Below, piece after piece: positions 18,030 through 28,170 of a stretch of DNA of 64,000 nt. A model generated the notes under the pieces. The model saw nothing but the letters and a program-made list of their open reading frames with translations, was not told the origin of the DNA and searched no databases. The DNA is from Lachnospiraceae bacterium (GTDB lineage: Bacteria; Bacillota; Clostridia; Lachnospirales; Lachnospiraceae), in assembly GCA_022796795.1 (NCBI GenBank), contig JAAWJI010000013.1:16081-80080 (forward strand). Reading direction: 5' to 3'. Numbering within the stretch: position 1 is the stretch's first letter; each line of letters opens with the position of its first letter. The position numbers and the translations under genes are program-made.

Positions 18030-18353
18030 TTAGTCGCACTTGCAACGGAAGGATGCGCACTCTGTCTCCTTACATTCACAAGCATTGCTTCCCGCCACAC
18101 TAATGTGGTTTGCGTGGCATTTGCACTGCTGATTAAAGGTGCAATCTGTAACCTGGCACTGAACCTCGGTAGGCTTTGCCGGGCAGCCGCAGTCGGCTGC
18201 ATTCTGAAAGCTGTCCGTGCGCTCCCGGAAGCTGTCACAGAAGGTATCCCGGGTATGTTTGGCATGGCCGCCCTCTACCTTAATATTATCCTTGCAGCAG
18301 CAGCGGTCCTTGTTATAGACACAGGTCAAAACGGTACAATCCAGATTGGTCAT
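18030..18353 (-). CDS. Cys-rich protein with two DUF1540 repeats
   Basis: A 107-residue protein with two Cys-rich halves (CTVLTCVYNKDRCCCK and CQVTDCTFNQQCKCHA), each followed by a CDSF or CASF motif. This matches the DUF1540 domain of Firmicutes, function unknown; the pattern suggests metal binding or disulfides. The ATG at 18351-18353 follows GGAGGA by 7 bases, so the TTG six codons upstream is not used. It is a single gene. Confidence 0.9.
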   Translation of the reverse strand: MTNLDCTVLTCVYNKDRCCCKDNIKVEGGHAKHTRDTFCDSFRERTDSFQNAADCGCPAKPTEVQCQVTDCTFNQQCKCHANHISVAGSNACECKETECASFRCKCD

Positions 18354-18502
18354 TGAAACTTCCTCCTTCAAATAATTTTATTTCTAGTATTTGAAGACGA
18401 AGGCTTTTTATGCTCCTTTTCCGTAAAATCCAATTTTTTCCATTTTTATCATGGCGACCTTTGCCAAACACTCCTGTACGCCTGGCAGGAAACGAAAGCC
18501 TG

Positions 18503-19537
18503 TCAAACAGTAATATCCACAGATGGCATTGCCATGTCTGCTCCGCCTAGGTCCATTCCACCCAGATCCACAGACAGGGAAGCTCCTCCATCCAAGGATA
18601 TGGCCCCGCTCTCTCTAAGGGTAACAGACGACCCCAAAGCCTCTGCGCCGGAGGGCAGAACCTCCCCGGCTGCTCCCATAGAAGCCGCAATGGATTCCGC
18701 TGTCTCTTTGGCGGAGGATTGGCCGTCTCTTGCCATCTCCTTCATGGCATACTGCCGTTCCTCCCGGCGGCGTTTCTTGCGCCTGCTCTTCAGCTCTTCC
18801 TTGATCTCTTTTTCCTTCTGCTCCTGAAGCTTTTCCCGGGCCCGCTTCTTCTGCCGCTCCAGCTGCTCTTCCTTACCCAACTGGCGTAGCTTCTTCTGGA
18901 CCCGCTTGATAAGCTTTTCCATGCGGCGGATTTGCTGGGCAAGCTTCTTGGCCTCGTCTCCGCTGCTAACCGCATAATTCATTTTCAGACTGGTCAGGGC
19001 CCGCATAGCCCGGGAGGACACCTGCTGCACATCCATCCGGGTCTCCGCCCGGGAAAGCATGGCCGCCAGCTGTCCCACCGATTCCTCTCCTCCGGTGGAC
19101 TTCATCTTAAAATTCCCCTTAGACTCCTGGGAAGAGGTAGCGATTCCCGCCAATTTCTCCAGAAAGCTTTGCTCCTGCTCCTCCTGTTGCTCCAAAAGCT
19201 TGCGCAGCTGTCCTGCCTGCTCTTCCTCTGAGCGCTTCTCCTCCTCCAAAAACCAGTCTGTCTCTGTTCCTTTGGATTCCTCTATCTCCCTGCCGGAACT
19301 GCCGGAAGCCCCTGGGGACCTGTAGCCCGGCGTATACTGCTCTGTTCTGTGAAATCTTCCTGCTCCGGAATCTGTGGCGCCCTGGGCAAAAAAGTCGGCT
19401 TCCTGTCCCGCACTTCCTTGCTGCTCCTGCAGTTTACCGGAGGCTTCTCCCGCCGCCGCGTACTTTTCCCGTTCCGCAACAGCCATATAGGCCTCCATGC
19501 CCCTGTTTCCAGTCCAGCTTCCCGCTGTAACTCTCAT
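18503..19537 (-). CDS. Unknown coiled-coil protein, Gln/Glu/Arg-rich
   Basis: A 344-residue protein with no signal peptide or TM segment. The N-terminal third is Gly/Ser/Glu-rich and probably disordered. A strongly charged helical region (about 190-270) contains QQIRRMEKLIKRVQKKLRQL and EKEIKEELKSRRKKRRREE. The C-terminal tail is small-residue-rich (GGASLSVDLGGMDLGGADMAM). ATG 19535-19537 follows AGGGGG. It stands alone between the DUF1540 gene and purL. I do not recognise its family; it has the look of a Lachnospiraceae-specific hypothetical protein. Confidence 0.75.
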   Translation of the reverse strand: MRVTAGSWTGNRGMEAYMAVAEREKYAAAGEASGKLQEQQGSAGQEADFFAQGATDSGAGRFHRTEQYTPGYRSPGASGSSGREIEESKGTETDWFLEEEKRSEEEQAGQLRKLLEQQEEQEQSFLEKLAGIATSSQESKGNFKMKSTGGEESVGQLAAMLSRAETRMDVQQVSSRAMRALTSLKMNYAVSSGDEAKKLAQQIRRMEKLIKRVQKKLRQLGKEEQLERQKKRAREKLQEQKEKEIKEELKSRRKKRRREERQYAMKEMARDGQSSAKETAESIAASMGAAGEVLPSGAEALGSSVTLRESGAISLDGGASLSVDLGGMDLGGADMAMPSVDITV

Positions 19538-19744
19538 AAGAATTCCCCCTTAGATAAAAAGTCCCCATCCCGGAGGGTCCTCACTTTATAGAATCCATTT
19601 CCATAAAGCGAAAAAGAACCTGTCTTGTTTGCCTGCTCATACCGTCATCCTGTCTCGAACAATTATATGGTATATATCGGCATGAATTCAGAAAACAAAA
19701 CGCTTTTCCGCAAAGATTCCAACAAAATTTCAACCACAGCAGCT

Positions 19745-22700
19745 CTATCCAAAATAGGCCACGCCCGACTCAAAAATCTTCAGATTCTGCTCCCCATAAA
19801 TGTTGACCGCCACTGCCTCATCCCGGCGTTCCACATGGGCCATCTTGCCCAGCACCCGTCCGTCCGGGCTGGTTATGCCCTCAATGGCCGCATAGGAGCC
19901 GTTTACATTCCAGTATTCGTCCATGGTGGGATTCCCCTCCAGATCCACATACTGGGTAGCCACCTGTCCATTGACAAAAAGCTTCTCCAGCCACTCCATC
20001 CCAGCCACAAAGCGTCCCTCTCCGTGGGAGGCCGGCGTCACGTACACAGCGCCTGCCTGGGCCTGGGACAGCCAGGGCGATTTATTGCTTACCACCTTGG
20101 TGTAAACCATCTTGGACACATGACGGTTGATGGTATTAAAGGTCAGGGTGGGGCTATCCTCTGTCTGGCCCGTAATCTTTCCATAAGGCACCAGGCCAAG
20201 CTTAATCAGAGCCTGAAAGCCATTGCAGATTCCTAAAGCCAGTCCATCCCGCTCATTCAGCAGCTTTTGCACAGCCTCCTTGATATGCTCATTCTGGAAG
20301 GCCGTGGCAAAAAACTTGGCCGATCCGTCCGGCTCGTCTCCGGCGGAAAAACCTCCCGGGAACATAATAATCTGCGCCTGCCCGATGCAGCGCTCAAACT
20401 CCTCCACGGACTCCCGGATATCCTGGGCATTTAAATTGCGGAATACCCGCACCGTCACATCAGCCCCTGCCCTCTGAAAAGCGCGGGTGCTGTCATACTC
20501 ACAGTTGCTGCCGGGAAATACCGGGATAAACACCCGGGGCCTTGCCACCTTATGACGGCATACATAGACGGTTCCCTCATTGTAAACCGGGGTATCCAGT
20601 TTCTCTCCTCCCGGCACGGCAATGGTGGGGAATACCTTTTCCAGAGGCGCGCTCCAGGCCTCCAAAGCTTCTTCCGTGGATATCTGCATAGTTCCATAGG
20701 AAAATCCGCTTTTTGTCACCTCTCCCACCAGGGTATAGGTAATCTGAAGATTTCCCACCTGATCTGCCGGCACCTCCGCCACCAGATTTCCAAAGCCCGC
20801 CGTAAACAGATCTCTTGCATCCACATGATGCTCAATCTTTACTCCAAGCTTATTTCCAAAGGCCATCTTACTTATGGCTGCGGCCAGGCCCTTTCCATCC
20901 AGGGCATAGGCTGACAGAATCCGTCCGGCCTTCACATCCTCATAGAATTTCCCGTACTGCTCCCTGGCCTGCTCAAACAGAGGCAGATCATAGGAATCCC
21001 TGTCAATCCGCAAGAGCACCAGCTTATTTCCCGCCTGTTTCAACTCCGGAGTCCGGATATCCTGCTGCCGGCCAATATCCACTGCAAAGGACACCAGGGT
21101 GGGGGGCACGTCAATCTCATTGAAGGTGCCGGACATGCTGTCTTTGCCTCCGATGGAGGGAAGCCCAAAGCCCAGCTGCGCCCGGTAAGCTCCCAAAAGG
21201 GCTGCAAAGGGCTGGCTCCAGCGATGGGGATCCTCTGTCATCCGGCGGAAATACTCCTGGAAGGTAAAGCGGATCTTCCTGTAGTCTCCGCCTCCCGCCA
21301 CAATCCGTGCCACGGACTCCAGCACAGCGTAAATTGCTCCGTGATAGGGACTCCAGCTGGACAGATAGGGATCAAAACCGTAGCTCATCATGGTCACCGT
21401 ATCCGTCTTTCCCTCCAGCACCGGAAGCTTGGCCACCATGGACTGAGTCTCTGTCAGCTGATATTTTCCGCCGTAGGGCATCAATACGCTTCCAGCGCCG
21501 ATGGAGCTGTCAAACATTTCCACCAGCCCCTTCTGGGAGCACACGTTGAGATCTTTCAGGGTATCCAGCCATTTCTGCCGGACATCCCCCACCTCTTCCC
21601 GCACAAAATATTTCTCCTTTTCATCTGGGAGATCCACGGCCACAGCCGTCTCCTGGTGAGCTCCGTTGGTATCCAGGAAAGCCCGGGAAATATTAACAAT
21701 CTCCTTTCCTCTCCACACCAGCACCAATCGGGGATTCTCCGTCACCTGAGCCACCTGAACGGCTTCCAGATTTTCCTCCCCCGCATAGCGGAGAAACTCC
21801 TGTACATTCCCGGGATCCACCACCACGGCCATGCGCTCCTGAGACTCAGAAATAGCCAGCTCTGTGCCGTCCAGACCTGCATATTTCTTGGGAACCAGGT
21901 CCAGATCCACCCGCAGGCCGTCCGCCAGCTCTCCAATGGCTACAGAAACGCCGCCTGCGCCAAAATCGTTGCACTTCTTAATCAGACGGCTCACCTCCGG
22001 ACGGCGAAACAGGCGCTGAATCTTCCGCTCAGTAGGAGCATTTCCCTTCTGCACCTCCGCGCCGCAGGTCTCTATGGACGCCTCGGTGTGAACCTTGGAG
22101 GAGCCTGTAGCTCCGCCGCAGCCGTCCCGGCCTGTCCGTCCGCCCAGGAGGATAATCACATCTCCCGGATCTGACGTCTCACGGATCACATCCTTCCGGG
22201 GCGCGGCTCCCATAACCGCCCCGATCTCCATGCGCTTGGCCACATAATCCGGATGATAGATTTCCTTTACATATCCGGTAGCCAAACCGATCTGGTTTCC
22301 GTAGGAGCTGTAGCCGCTGGCCGCCCCCCGCACCAGCTTCTTCTGGGGAAGCTTTCCCTTCAGGGTATCCTTCACTGACACGGTGGGATCCGCCGCCCCT
22401 GTTACGCGCATGGCCTGGTACACATAGGTACGGCCGGACAGAGGATCCCGGATAGCTCCGCCCAGGCAGGTGGCGGCCCCTCCAAAGGGCTCGATCTCCG
22501 TGGGATGATTGTGGGTTTCATTCTTAAAGTTTACCAGCCACTCCTCTGTCTTCCCGTCGATCTCCACCGGAACCACAATGGAGCAGGCATTGATTTCCTC
22601 TGACTCCTCCTGATCGGTAAGCTTTCCCTCTGCCTTTAGCTTGCGCATGGCCATCAAGGCCAGATCCATCAGGCAGACAAATTTATCCTTCCGTCCATGG

Positions 22701-23494
22701 AAAATCGCTTCCCGGTCCTTCAGATATTCCCGGTAGGTCTCTTCCATAGGCGCCCGGTAATAGCCCTCTCCAAAGGTTACCTCCTTAAGCTCTGTAGAGA
22801 AGGTGGTATGGCGGCAGTGATCAGACCAGTAGGTATCCAGCACACGGATTTCCGTCATAGAGGGATCCCGCTTCTCTTCCCCGGAAAAATAATGCTGAAT
22901 ATGCAGAAAATCCTGAAAGGTCATAGCCAGATTCAGGGAATCATAGAGAGCCTTTAGATCCTGCTCCGGCATCTCTGAGAAGCCGTCAAGAATCTTCACA
23001 TCCTCTGGCTCCTCAAAGATTGTCACCAGAGTCTCCGGTTTTTCCATACCTGTCTCCCGGGAATCCACCGGGTTAATGCAGAAGCTCTTGATGGCTCCAA
23101 ACTCTTCCTCGCTGATGCACCCGCTGATCACATAGGTGGTGGCGGAACGGATCACCGGCTCCTCGTCCTCCTTCAAGAATTTCACACACTGTTCCGCAGA
23201 ATCCGCTCTCTGGTCAAACTGCCCGGGCAGATATTCCACACTGAAAATACGGGAGTCCAGGGTTACCGCAAACTGCTCCTCGTACAGCATGTCCACCGGC
23301 GGTTCTGAAAAAACAGTCCTGCAGGCCCGCTGGAACACCTCTTCCGAAAGGTTCTCCACATCATACCGGATCAGCACCCGTACATTAGTCACTCCCTGTA
23401 TTCCCAGATAGCTTCTAATCTCCTCCTGCAGCTCCTTGGCCTTTACTGCAAAGGGCTCCTTCTTTTCCACAAAAATGCGTCTTACATTACCCAT
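19745..23494 (-). CDS. purL: Phosphoribosylformylglycinamidine synthase, single-chain
   Basis: A 1249-residue FGAM synthase that makes FGAM from FGAR, glutamine and ATP in de novo purine synthesis. It has the N-terminal PurS-like part, two AIRS-type halves (NHPTEIEPFGGAATCLGGAIRD, GGVSVAIGELADG) and a C-terminal class I amidotransferase. The last has FIPVFPGSNCEYD and the nucleophile in GICNGFQAL. The fused single-chain form and its length match the clostridial type. ATG 23492-23494 follows GGAGG. A strong promoter lies 50-80 bases upstream. No other pur gene adjoins it. Confidence 0.97.
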   Translation of the reverse strand: MGNVRRIFVEKKEPFAVKAKELQEEIRSYLGIQGVTNVRVLIRYDVENLSEEVFQRACRTVFSEPPVDMLYEEQFAVTLDSRIFSVEYLPGQFDQRADSAEQCVKFLKEDEEPVIRSATTYVISGCISEEEFGAIKSFCINPVDSRETGMEKPETLVTIFEEPEDVKILDGFSEMPEQDLKALYDSLNLAMTFQDFLHIQHYFSGEEKRDPSMTEIRVLDTYWSDHCRHTTFSTELKEVTFGEGYYRAPMEETYREYLKDREAIFHGRKDKFVCLMDLALMAMRKLKAEGKLTDQEESEEINACSIVVPVEIDGKTEEWLVNFKNETHNHPTEIEPFGGAATCLGGAIRDPLSGRTYVYQAMRVTGAADPTVSVKDTLKGKLPQKKLVRGAASGYSSYGNQIGLATGYVKEIYHPDYVAKRMEIGAVMGAAPRKDVIRETSDPGDVIILLGGRTGRDGCGGATGSSKVHTEASIETCGAEVQKGNAPTERKIQRLFRRPEVSRLIKKCNDFGAGGVSVAIGELADGLRVDLDLVPKKYAGLDGTELAISESQERMAVVVDPGNVQEFLRYAGEENLEAVQVAQVTENPRLVLVWRGKEIVNISRAFLDTNGAHQETAVAVDLPDEKEKYFVREEVGDVRQKWLDTLKDLNVCSQKGLVEMFDSSIGAGSVLMPYGGKYQLTETQSMVAKLPVLEGKTDTVTMMSYGFDPYLSSWSPYHGAIYAVLESVARIVAGGGDYRKIRFTFQEYFRRMTEDPHRWSQPFAALLGAYRAQLGFGLPSIGGKDSMSGTFNEIDVPPTLVSFAVDIGRQQDIRTPELKQAGNKLVLLRIDRDSYDLPLFEQAREQYGKFYEDVKAGRILSAYALDGKGLAAAISKMAFGNKLGVKIEHHVDARDLFTAGFGNLVAEVPADQVGNLQITYTLVGEVTKSGFSYGTMQISTEEALEAWSAPLEKVFPTIAVPGGEKLDTPVYNEGTVYVCRHKVARPRVFIPVFPGSNCEYDSTRAFQRAGADVTVRVFRNLNAQDIRESVEEFERCIGQAQIIMFPGGFSAGDEPDGSAKFFATAFQNEHIKEAVQKLLNERDGLALGICNGFQALIKLGLVPYGKITGQTEDSPTLTFNTINRHVSKMVYTKVVSNKSPWLSQAQAGAVYVTPASHGEGRFVAGMEWLEKLFVNGQVATQYVDLEGNPTMDEYWNVNGSYAAIEGITSPDGRVLGKMAHVERRDEAVAVNIYGEQNLKIFESGVAYFG

Positions 23495-23544
23495 ATCTGT
23501 CCTCCGTAAATTCTATTTCTGTTGCGCCATAAATCTTTAGACCC

Positions 23545-23573
23545 ATTATACTAGGAAAAGCCATAGGTGTAAA
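23545..23573 (-). promoter_or_regulatory. Sigma-A promoter of purL
   Basis: TTTACA (23568-23573) and a perfect TATAAT (23545-23550), 17-base spacer, minus strand. No PurBox or guanine riboswitch could be recognised in the short leader. Confidence 0.75.
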
Positions 23574-23685
23574 GCATGGATCGCTGCTCTTCTCATCCTC
23601 CGCGCCAATCTCCAGGAAGGCTTCTTTATCGGAATTCTTCAAAAAGCAGCCTTCCCCTTCGTGGACAAGGGGACAGAGAAGTCCT

Positions 23686-26235
23686 TTACACATCAGGCGG
23701 CTCCCAAAATCTTCGCAGCAGCTCTCCCGCCTCCTCCATCCGGCAGATCTCATGCTCTTCCCATTCTCTGGGAAACAGCCGCTGGTAGGAGCTCTGGGCA
23801 AAGCGCTCATCCAGCAAAAGAATCACGCCCCGGTCCTCCTGAGTACGGATTACCCTTCCTGCGGCCTGCAAAACCTTGTTCATGCCCGGATATTGGTAGG
23901 CATAGGCAAAGCCGTCCATGCCCCGCTCCTCATAGAACCGGCGCAAAAGCTCCCGCTCCCGGCAGATCTGGGGAAGCCCGGGCCCCACAATAATGCTGCC
24001 GATAAGAGCTTCATGTTTCAAGTCAATTCCTTCCGAAAAAACGCCTCCCATAATACAAAAACCCAGGATCCCTTCCTCTGGATCCGTCTTCTCAAACTGG
24101 CAAAGAAATTCTTCCCGTTCCTGCTCGCTCATGCCCGCCTGCTGTATGAGGCAGCGGACCGGACCGCCGGCATAGCGCTGTTGGTAAATCTCCTGCACCT
24201 CCTGCATCATCTTATAGGAGGGAAAGAACACCAGATAATTTCCTCTCCGGCTCTGTACGGTCTTGCTGATATAGGCGGCAATCCGCTCATATTCCCGGAC
24301 TCCCCGCCTGGCATAGCGGCTGCTCACATCCCTGCCCACCAGCAGCAGGCGCTTCTTCACGGAAAAGGGAGAGTGGGCGTAGATGGCATAGTCATCCTCG
24401 GCCCCCAGAAGATGCTTATAATAGGGCATAGGCAGTAGAGTAGCGGAGAAAAACACGGCGCTGTTCCCTTTGTCCGTACATTCCCTTAAAGCCCGGGCAG
24501 TTTCCACACAGTACAGCCGCAGCTTAAATCGTCCGTCTTCCTGAAGCTCCGTGTAGGTCAGATAATCCTCCTGGGGCCGCTCCTGCATATTCAGAAAATG
24601 GCGCACCTGCAGGTACAGCTCTGAAACTGCCTGGGACAGCTCCGGCTCCATGGCCTCCTCCTGCATTTTTTCCAATTCCGCCATAAGATCCAGCAAAGTT
24701 AGCACAAATACCCGGATATCCTCCTGAATCTCACATGCTTCGCTCTCCCGCTTTCGCTGCAGCAGATATTTATTGCACCGCTCAAGCTTTCTCTCGATCT
24801 TTGTCCATCTTCCCTTTACCTGCCGCTTTAGCGCCAGAAAATCCTCCTTATACAAGGTGGCGCTGTACATCTCCCGGCCCCGCTCCACCAGATTGTGGGC
24901 CTCGTCCACAAGGAAGAGGTACTCCCCCTTTACTCCCTCGGAAAAGAAGCGCTTCAGGCGCACATTAGGGTCAAACACATAATTGTAGTCGCAGATCACC
25001 GCGTCTGCCCAGGTGGACAGATCCAGGCTCATCTCAAAGGGACAGACCTGATACTGCCTGGCCTGCCACTCAATGATCTCCCGGCTCCAGTCATCTGCGT
25101 CGCTGGTCAAGAGATTGTACACCGCCTCGTTGACCCGGTCGTAGTGGCCCCTGGCATAGGGACAGTGATCCGGGTCACACTCCATAGTCTCACAGATACA
25201 CAGCTTTTCCTTGGCCGTCAACACCACAGTCTTAAGTTTCAGGCCTTGCTGACGCAGCAGAGCGAAGGCTTCACTGGCCACAGTGCGGGTAATGGTTTTT
25301 GCCGTCAGATAAAAGATCTTGTCTCCCAACCCCATTCCCAGAGCCTTGACCGCCGGAAACACCGCCGACATGGTCTTCCCCACTCCCGTAGGCGCCTGGA
25401 TGAAGAGACGGCGCTGTCTCTGAATGGCCCGATATACATTGGCTGTCAGGTCTTTTTGTCCCTCCCGGTAGACAAAGGGAAACTGAATGGGCTCTATGGA
25501 CCTGCGCCGCTTCTCCTGCCATTCACACTGGAAAACCGCCCACTTTTCGTATTCCTTCATGAGATTATCAAACCACTGCTCCAGCTCCCGCACATCCATC
25601 TGCTCCCGGAAATACCGCTTTTCCTCTGTCTCCAGATTACAGTAGGTCATCTGAATTCCAATGGTCTCCAGGCCCTGCTTGACCGCATACATCCAAGCAT
25701 AGCACATGGCCTGGGCCCGGTGCACCAAAACCGCCTGCTCCAGATAGCGCAGATCCCGATAAACCCCCTTGATCTCGTCCACATAGATCAGGCCGTCCTC
25801 CGTAAAAATCCCGTCCGCCCGTCCCTCCACCAGACAGTCAAAGTCTCCCATGGGAACCACCAGCTTAAGAGGCACCTCCGCCTGATAGAGGGAGCCCATC
25901 TGCCGCTGAATCTTCCGGTGTATCCGGCTCCCGGCCTGCATGGCATCCTTATCTGCCCGGCTCCCTCTGCGCTGATCCAAATCCCCGGAGCGCAAAATAA
26001 ACTCCACCAGGGCCCGCACGGAAATACGGATTTGCCTGCGGATCTCCTGGCCCTGCACATTTCCAATCCCGGCAGCATCCTCTTTCCTCTTTGCCGCCTC
26101 TGCCTTTGCATGCTTTTCTGTATCTGGCTTTTCCACCGCCTGGAGAACCATTTCCTTTTTTATATTCGGCTTTCCCACCGCCCCTGGTTTAGACAGGGAA
26201 AGCTCTACTTTATTTTCTTTCTTCATAGCTTCCAT
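23686..26235 (-). CDS. Cas4/RecB-like nuclease fused to an XPD/DinG-type Fe-S helicase
   Basis: About 849 residues. The N-terminal part (around 70-230) is a PD-(D/E)XK nuclease with EGRADGI, VDEIKG and the HRAQAMCYAWMYA helix. A superfamily 2 helicase follows with Walker A in APTGVGKT, DEAH box in LVDEAHNL and motif VI in QAAGRVIRT. Four Cys in CICETMECDPDHCPYARG sit where the Fe-S cluster of XPD/DinG helicases lies. This architecture is a known Firmicutes group of unknown precise role, probably DNA repair. Start choice is uncertain: ATG codons at 26233-26235 and 26224-26226 both lack a good ribosome site. Confidence 0.9.
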   Translation of the reverse strand: MEAMKKENKVELSLSKPGAVGKPNIKKEMVLQAVEKPDTEKHAKAEAAKRKEDAAGIGNVQGQEIRRQIRISVRALVEFILRSGDLDQRRGSRADKDAMQAGSRIHRKIQRQMGSLYQAEVPLKLVVPMGDFDCLVEGRADGIFTEDGLIYVDEIKGVYRDLRYLEQAVLVHRAQAMCYAWMYAVKQGLETIGIQMTYCNLETEEKRYFREQMDVRELEQWFDNLMKEYEKWAVFQCEWQEKRRRSIEPIQFPFVYREGQKDLTANVYRAIQRQRRLFIQAPTGVGKTMSAVFPAVKALGMGLGDKIFYLTAKTITRTVASEAFALLRQQGLKLKTVVLTAKEKLCICETMECDPDHCPYARGHYDRVNEAVYNLLTSDADDWSREIIEWQARQYQVCPFEMSLDLSTWADAVICDYNYVFDPNVRLKRFFSEGVKGEYLFLVDEAHNLVERGREMYSATLYKEDFLALKRQVKGRWTKIERKLERCNKYLLQRKRESEACEIQEDIRVFVLTLLDLMAELEKMQEEAMEPELSQAVSELYLQVRHFLNMQERPQEDYLTYTELQEDGRFKLRLYCVETARALRECTDKGNSAVFFSATLLPMPYYKHLLGAEDDYAIYAHSPFSVKKRLLLVGRDVSSRYARRGVREYERIAAYISKTVQSRRGNYLVFFPSYKMMQEVQEIYQQRYAGGPVRCLIQQAGMSEQEREEFLCQFEKTDPEEGILGFCIMGGVFSEGIDLKHEALIGSIIVGPGLPQICRERELLRRFYEERGMDGFAYAYQYPGMNKVLQAAGRVIRTQEDRGVILLLDERFAQSSYQRLFPREWEEHEICRMEEAGELLRRFWEPPDV

Positions 26236-26373
26236 TGTAGCAAAAAAACAGGGATCCCGCCATAAAAATAACCGCACAAAAATATCTGTGCCCTGGTCAG
26301 CAAAAGTATTTGCGTAACCGACATGGTGCGGTATATAATCAATAGCAGTTTATGGAAAGGATCTTTAGGAATT

Positions 26374-27312
26374 ATGACTCTACTGATTATAGAAAAAACA
26401 GTTGAAATGCTCCTTCTGATTTGTATGGGGATACTTGTATACAAAATCGGCATCCTGGACGACCACACCGCATCCAGGCTTTCCCCTCTTCTGCTGACCC
26501 TTGTCCAGCCCCTGGTAATTATCACCTCCTATCAGAAGGAGTTTCAAATTCAGCTGCTTTACGGACTGCTGCTTACCCTGCTTGCCTCTGCCCTCAGCTA
26601 TCTTATCACCATTACTGCCAGTCATTTTATCCTAGCTGGCAGGCAGCCGGACCGCACCATCGAAAAGCTTATGGCAGTCTATTCCAACTGCGGTTTTTTC
26701 AGCCTTCCCCTCATTGACTCCATTCTGGGCTCTGACGGCGTATTTTACCTCACCATGTACATAACCATGTTCAATCTCCTGTTTTGGACTCACGGCGTCT
26801 CTCTCATCACCGGCTCAGAGGAACGCTTATGCTGGAAAGCGATCCTGCGGAAAAATCTGTCTCCTGTGAATATTTCCATTTTTATCGGAATCCTGTTTTT
26901 TGTGTGCCACATCCGCCTGCCGGAGGTACTTCTGTCTCCCTTCCAGATGGTGGCTAGTATGAACACTCCCCTGGCCATGCTCATCGCCGGTGTAAATCTG
27001 GCCAAGAGCGGGATCCTGAACTGCTTTACCAAGAAGCGAATCTACCTGATCTGCCTCCTGCGCCTGCTGCTATTTCCGGCGGCCACCATTCTGATCCTCC
27101 TGGGGCTTAACAGCATCGTTAACCTTAGTTTTCCCGTTTCCTATACGGTTTTCATGGCTTCCGCTGCCCCCTCCGGTGCCAGCACCATTATGCTGGCGGA
27201 TAAGTATAACAAGAATGCGGCCTATGCCACCCAGATTTTTGTGGCTACCACGGTGCTCTGTTCTGTTTCCATTCCCATCCTTTCTGCACTGGCCGTATCA
27301 GTGCTGCAGTAG
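26374..27312 (+). CDS. AEC (auxin efflux carrier) family transporter
   Basis: A 312-residue membrane protein with about ten hydrophobic segments. It has the AEC features GILVYKIGILDD near the start and APSGASTIMLADKYNKNAAYATQIFVATT near the end. Family members export or exchange organic acids such as malate. ATG 26374-26376 follows TTTAGGAA; an upstream in-frame start lacks a ribosome site. It is transcribed divergently from the nuclease-helicase gene as a single gene. Confidence 0.9.
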   Translation: MTLLIIEKTVEMLLLICMGILVYKIGILDDHTASRLSPLLLTLVQPLVIITSYQKEFQIQLLYGLLLTLLASALSYLITITASHFILAGRQPDRTIEKLMAVYSNCGFFSLPLIDSILGSDGVFYLTMYITMFNLLFWTHGVSLITGSEERLCWKAILRKNLSPVNISIFIGILFFVCHIRLPEVLLSPFQMVASMNTPLAMLIAGVNLAKSGILNCFTKKRIYLICLLRLLLFPAATILILLGLNSIVNLSFPVSYTVFMASAAPSGASTIMLADKYNKNAAYATQIFVATTVLCSVSIPILSALAVSVLQ

Positions 27313-27376
27313 TCTTGCAGCAGTGCCTGTACCCCTTTACTTTATCTGACGTTCTAAAAGGAAAGAGCCTTTGGAA

Positions 27377-28138
27377 CTATGAGAACTCCAGCATATAAGG
27401 CCGGTAGCGCATAGCCAGCAGCTGTCTCTGAAGCTTCGGGTTAATCCTGGCCTCCACCGCAATGCTCTTGTGAAAGGTCTTCCATAGCTCCTGAATCTTC
27501 TGCTCTTTTTCCGAGACCTGCAAAAGCTGGTCCTCTATCAGGTTTTTGTCCTCCGTGAGAATCCATCCCACATTTCCTCGGTGAATAGCCACAAGCCCGC
27601 GGCCCACATCGTGAATCATCCAGTTTTCATGGCGCAGCCGGTCCGCAAAATAGGGGGCCAGAAAGGGCAGCACCTGATGTTCCGGCCTTACCTTTGCATA
27701 GAGAACACCGCTTAAAAGCTGGGTAAAGCGGACAAACCCCATAAGCTTGTGAGCCTCATGCCAGGTCTTCTGGCTTAGCTCCATAACTGTGGCCACCGGA
27801 TCATAGGTGAGACAGTCAATGACCTGGCTTCCCCGTTCCAGAGAAAGTCCCAGCACCACCATGCGGTACAAGGCATCTGCTTTTCTGGGATCCTGACAGG
27901 CCGAAGCCTGACAAAAATGCTCCACCGCCTCCTCTCCCAGACGCTGCCGAAGGGTGCGCAGAACCTTCTCTGCTTTCTCCTCATCCGGCTTCACAGGCCG
28001 ATACTGGCAAAACAGCTCCAGGGTATCCTCCTGATCCAGCTCCAGACGCACATTCCCGTGGCCAAGGCGGCTGTCCCAGGCCTCATAAATCCCTGTGAGT
28101 ATCCCGTCCAGGGAATCCTCGCATACAAAAACCGTCAT
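27377..28138 (-). CDS. TIGR03915-type putative DNA repair/metabolism protein
   Basis: A 253-residue protein starting MTVFVCEDSLDGILTGIYEAW, the characteristic opening of the TIGR03915 family. It includes MGFVRFTQLLSGVLYAKVRP, PYFADRL and NWMIHDVGRGLVAIH. The family almost always accompanies the radical-SAM TIGR03916 protein (family knowledge), encoded immediately upstream here with 32 bases between them. The biochemical role is not established. The two probably act together on damaged or modified DNA. Confidence 0.9.
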   Translation of the reverse strand: MTVFVCEDSLDGILTGIYEAWDSRLGHGNVRLELDQEDTLELFCQYRPVKPDEEKAEKVLRTLRQRLGEEAVEHFCQASACQDPRKADALYRMVVLGLSLERGSQVIDCLTYDPVATVMELSQKTWHEAHKLMGFVRFTQLLSGVLYAKVRPEHQVLPFLAPYFADRLRHENWMIHDVGRGLVAIHRGNVGWILTEDKNLIEDQLLQVSEKEQKIQELWKTFHKSIAVEARINPKLQRQLLAMRYRPYMLEFS

Positions 28139-28170
28139 TCCTTTTCCCCTTTCCCTTCAAGCTGTCCCTC

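Noticed and set aside
24895..26265. Long open frame opposite the nuclease-helicase
   Set aside because: Antisense shadow of a well-supported gene.
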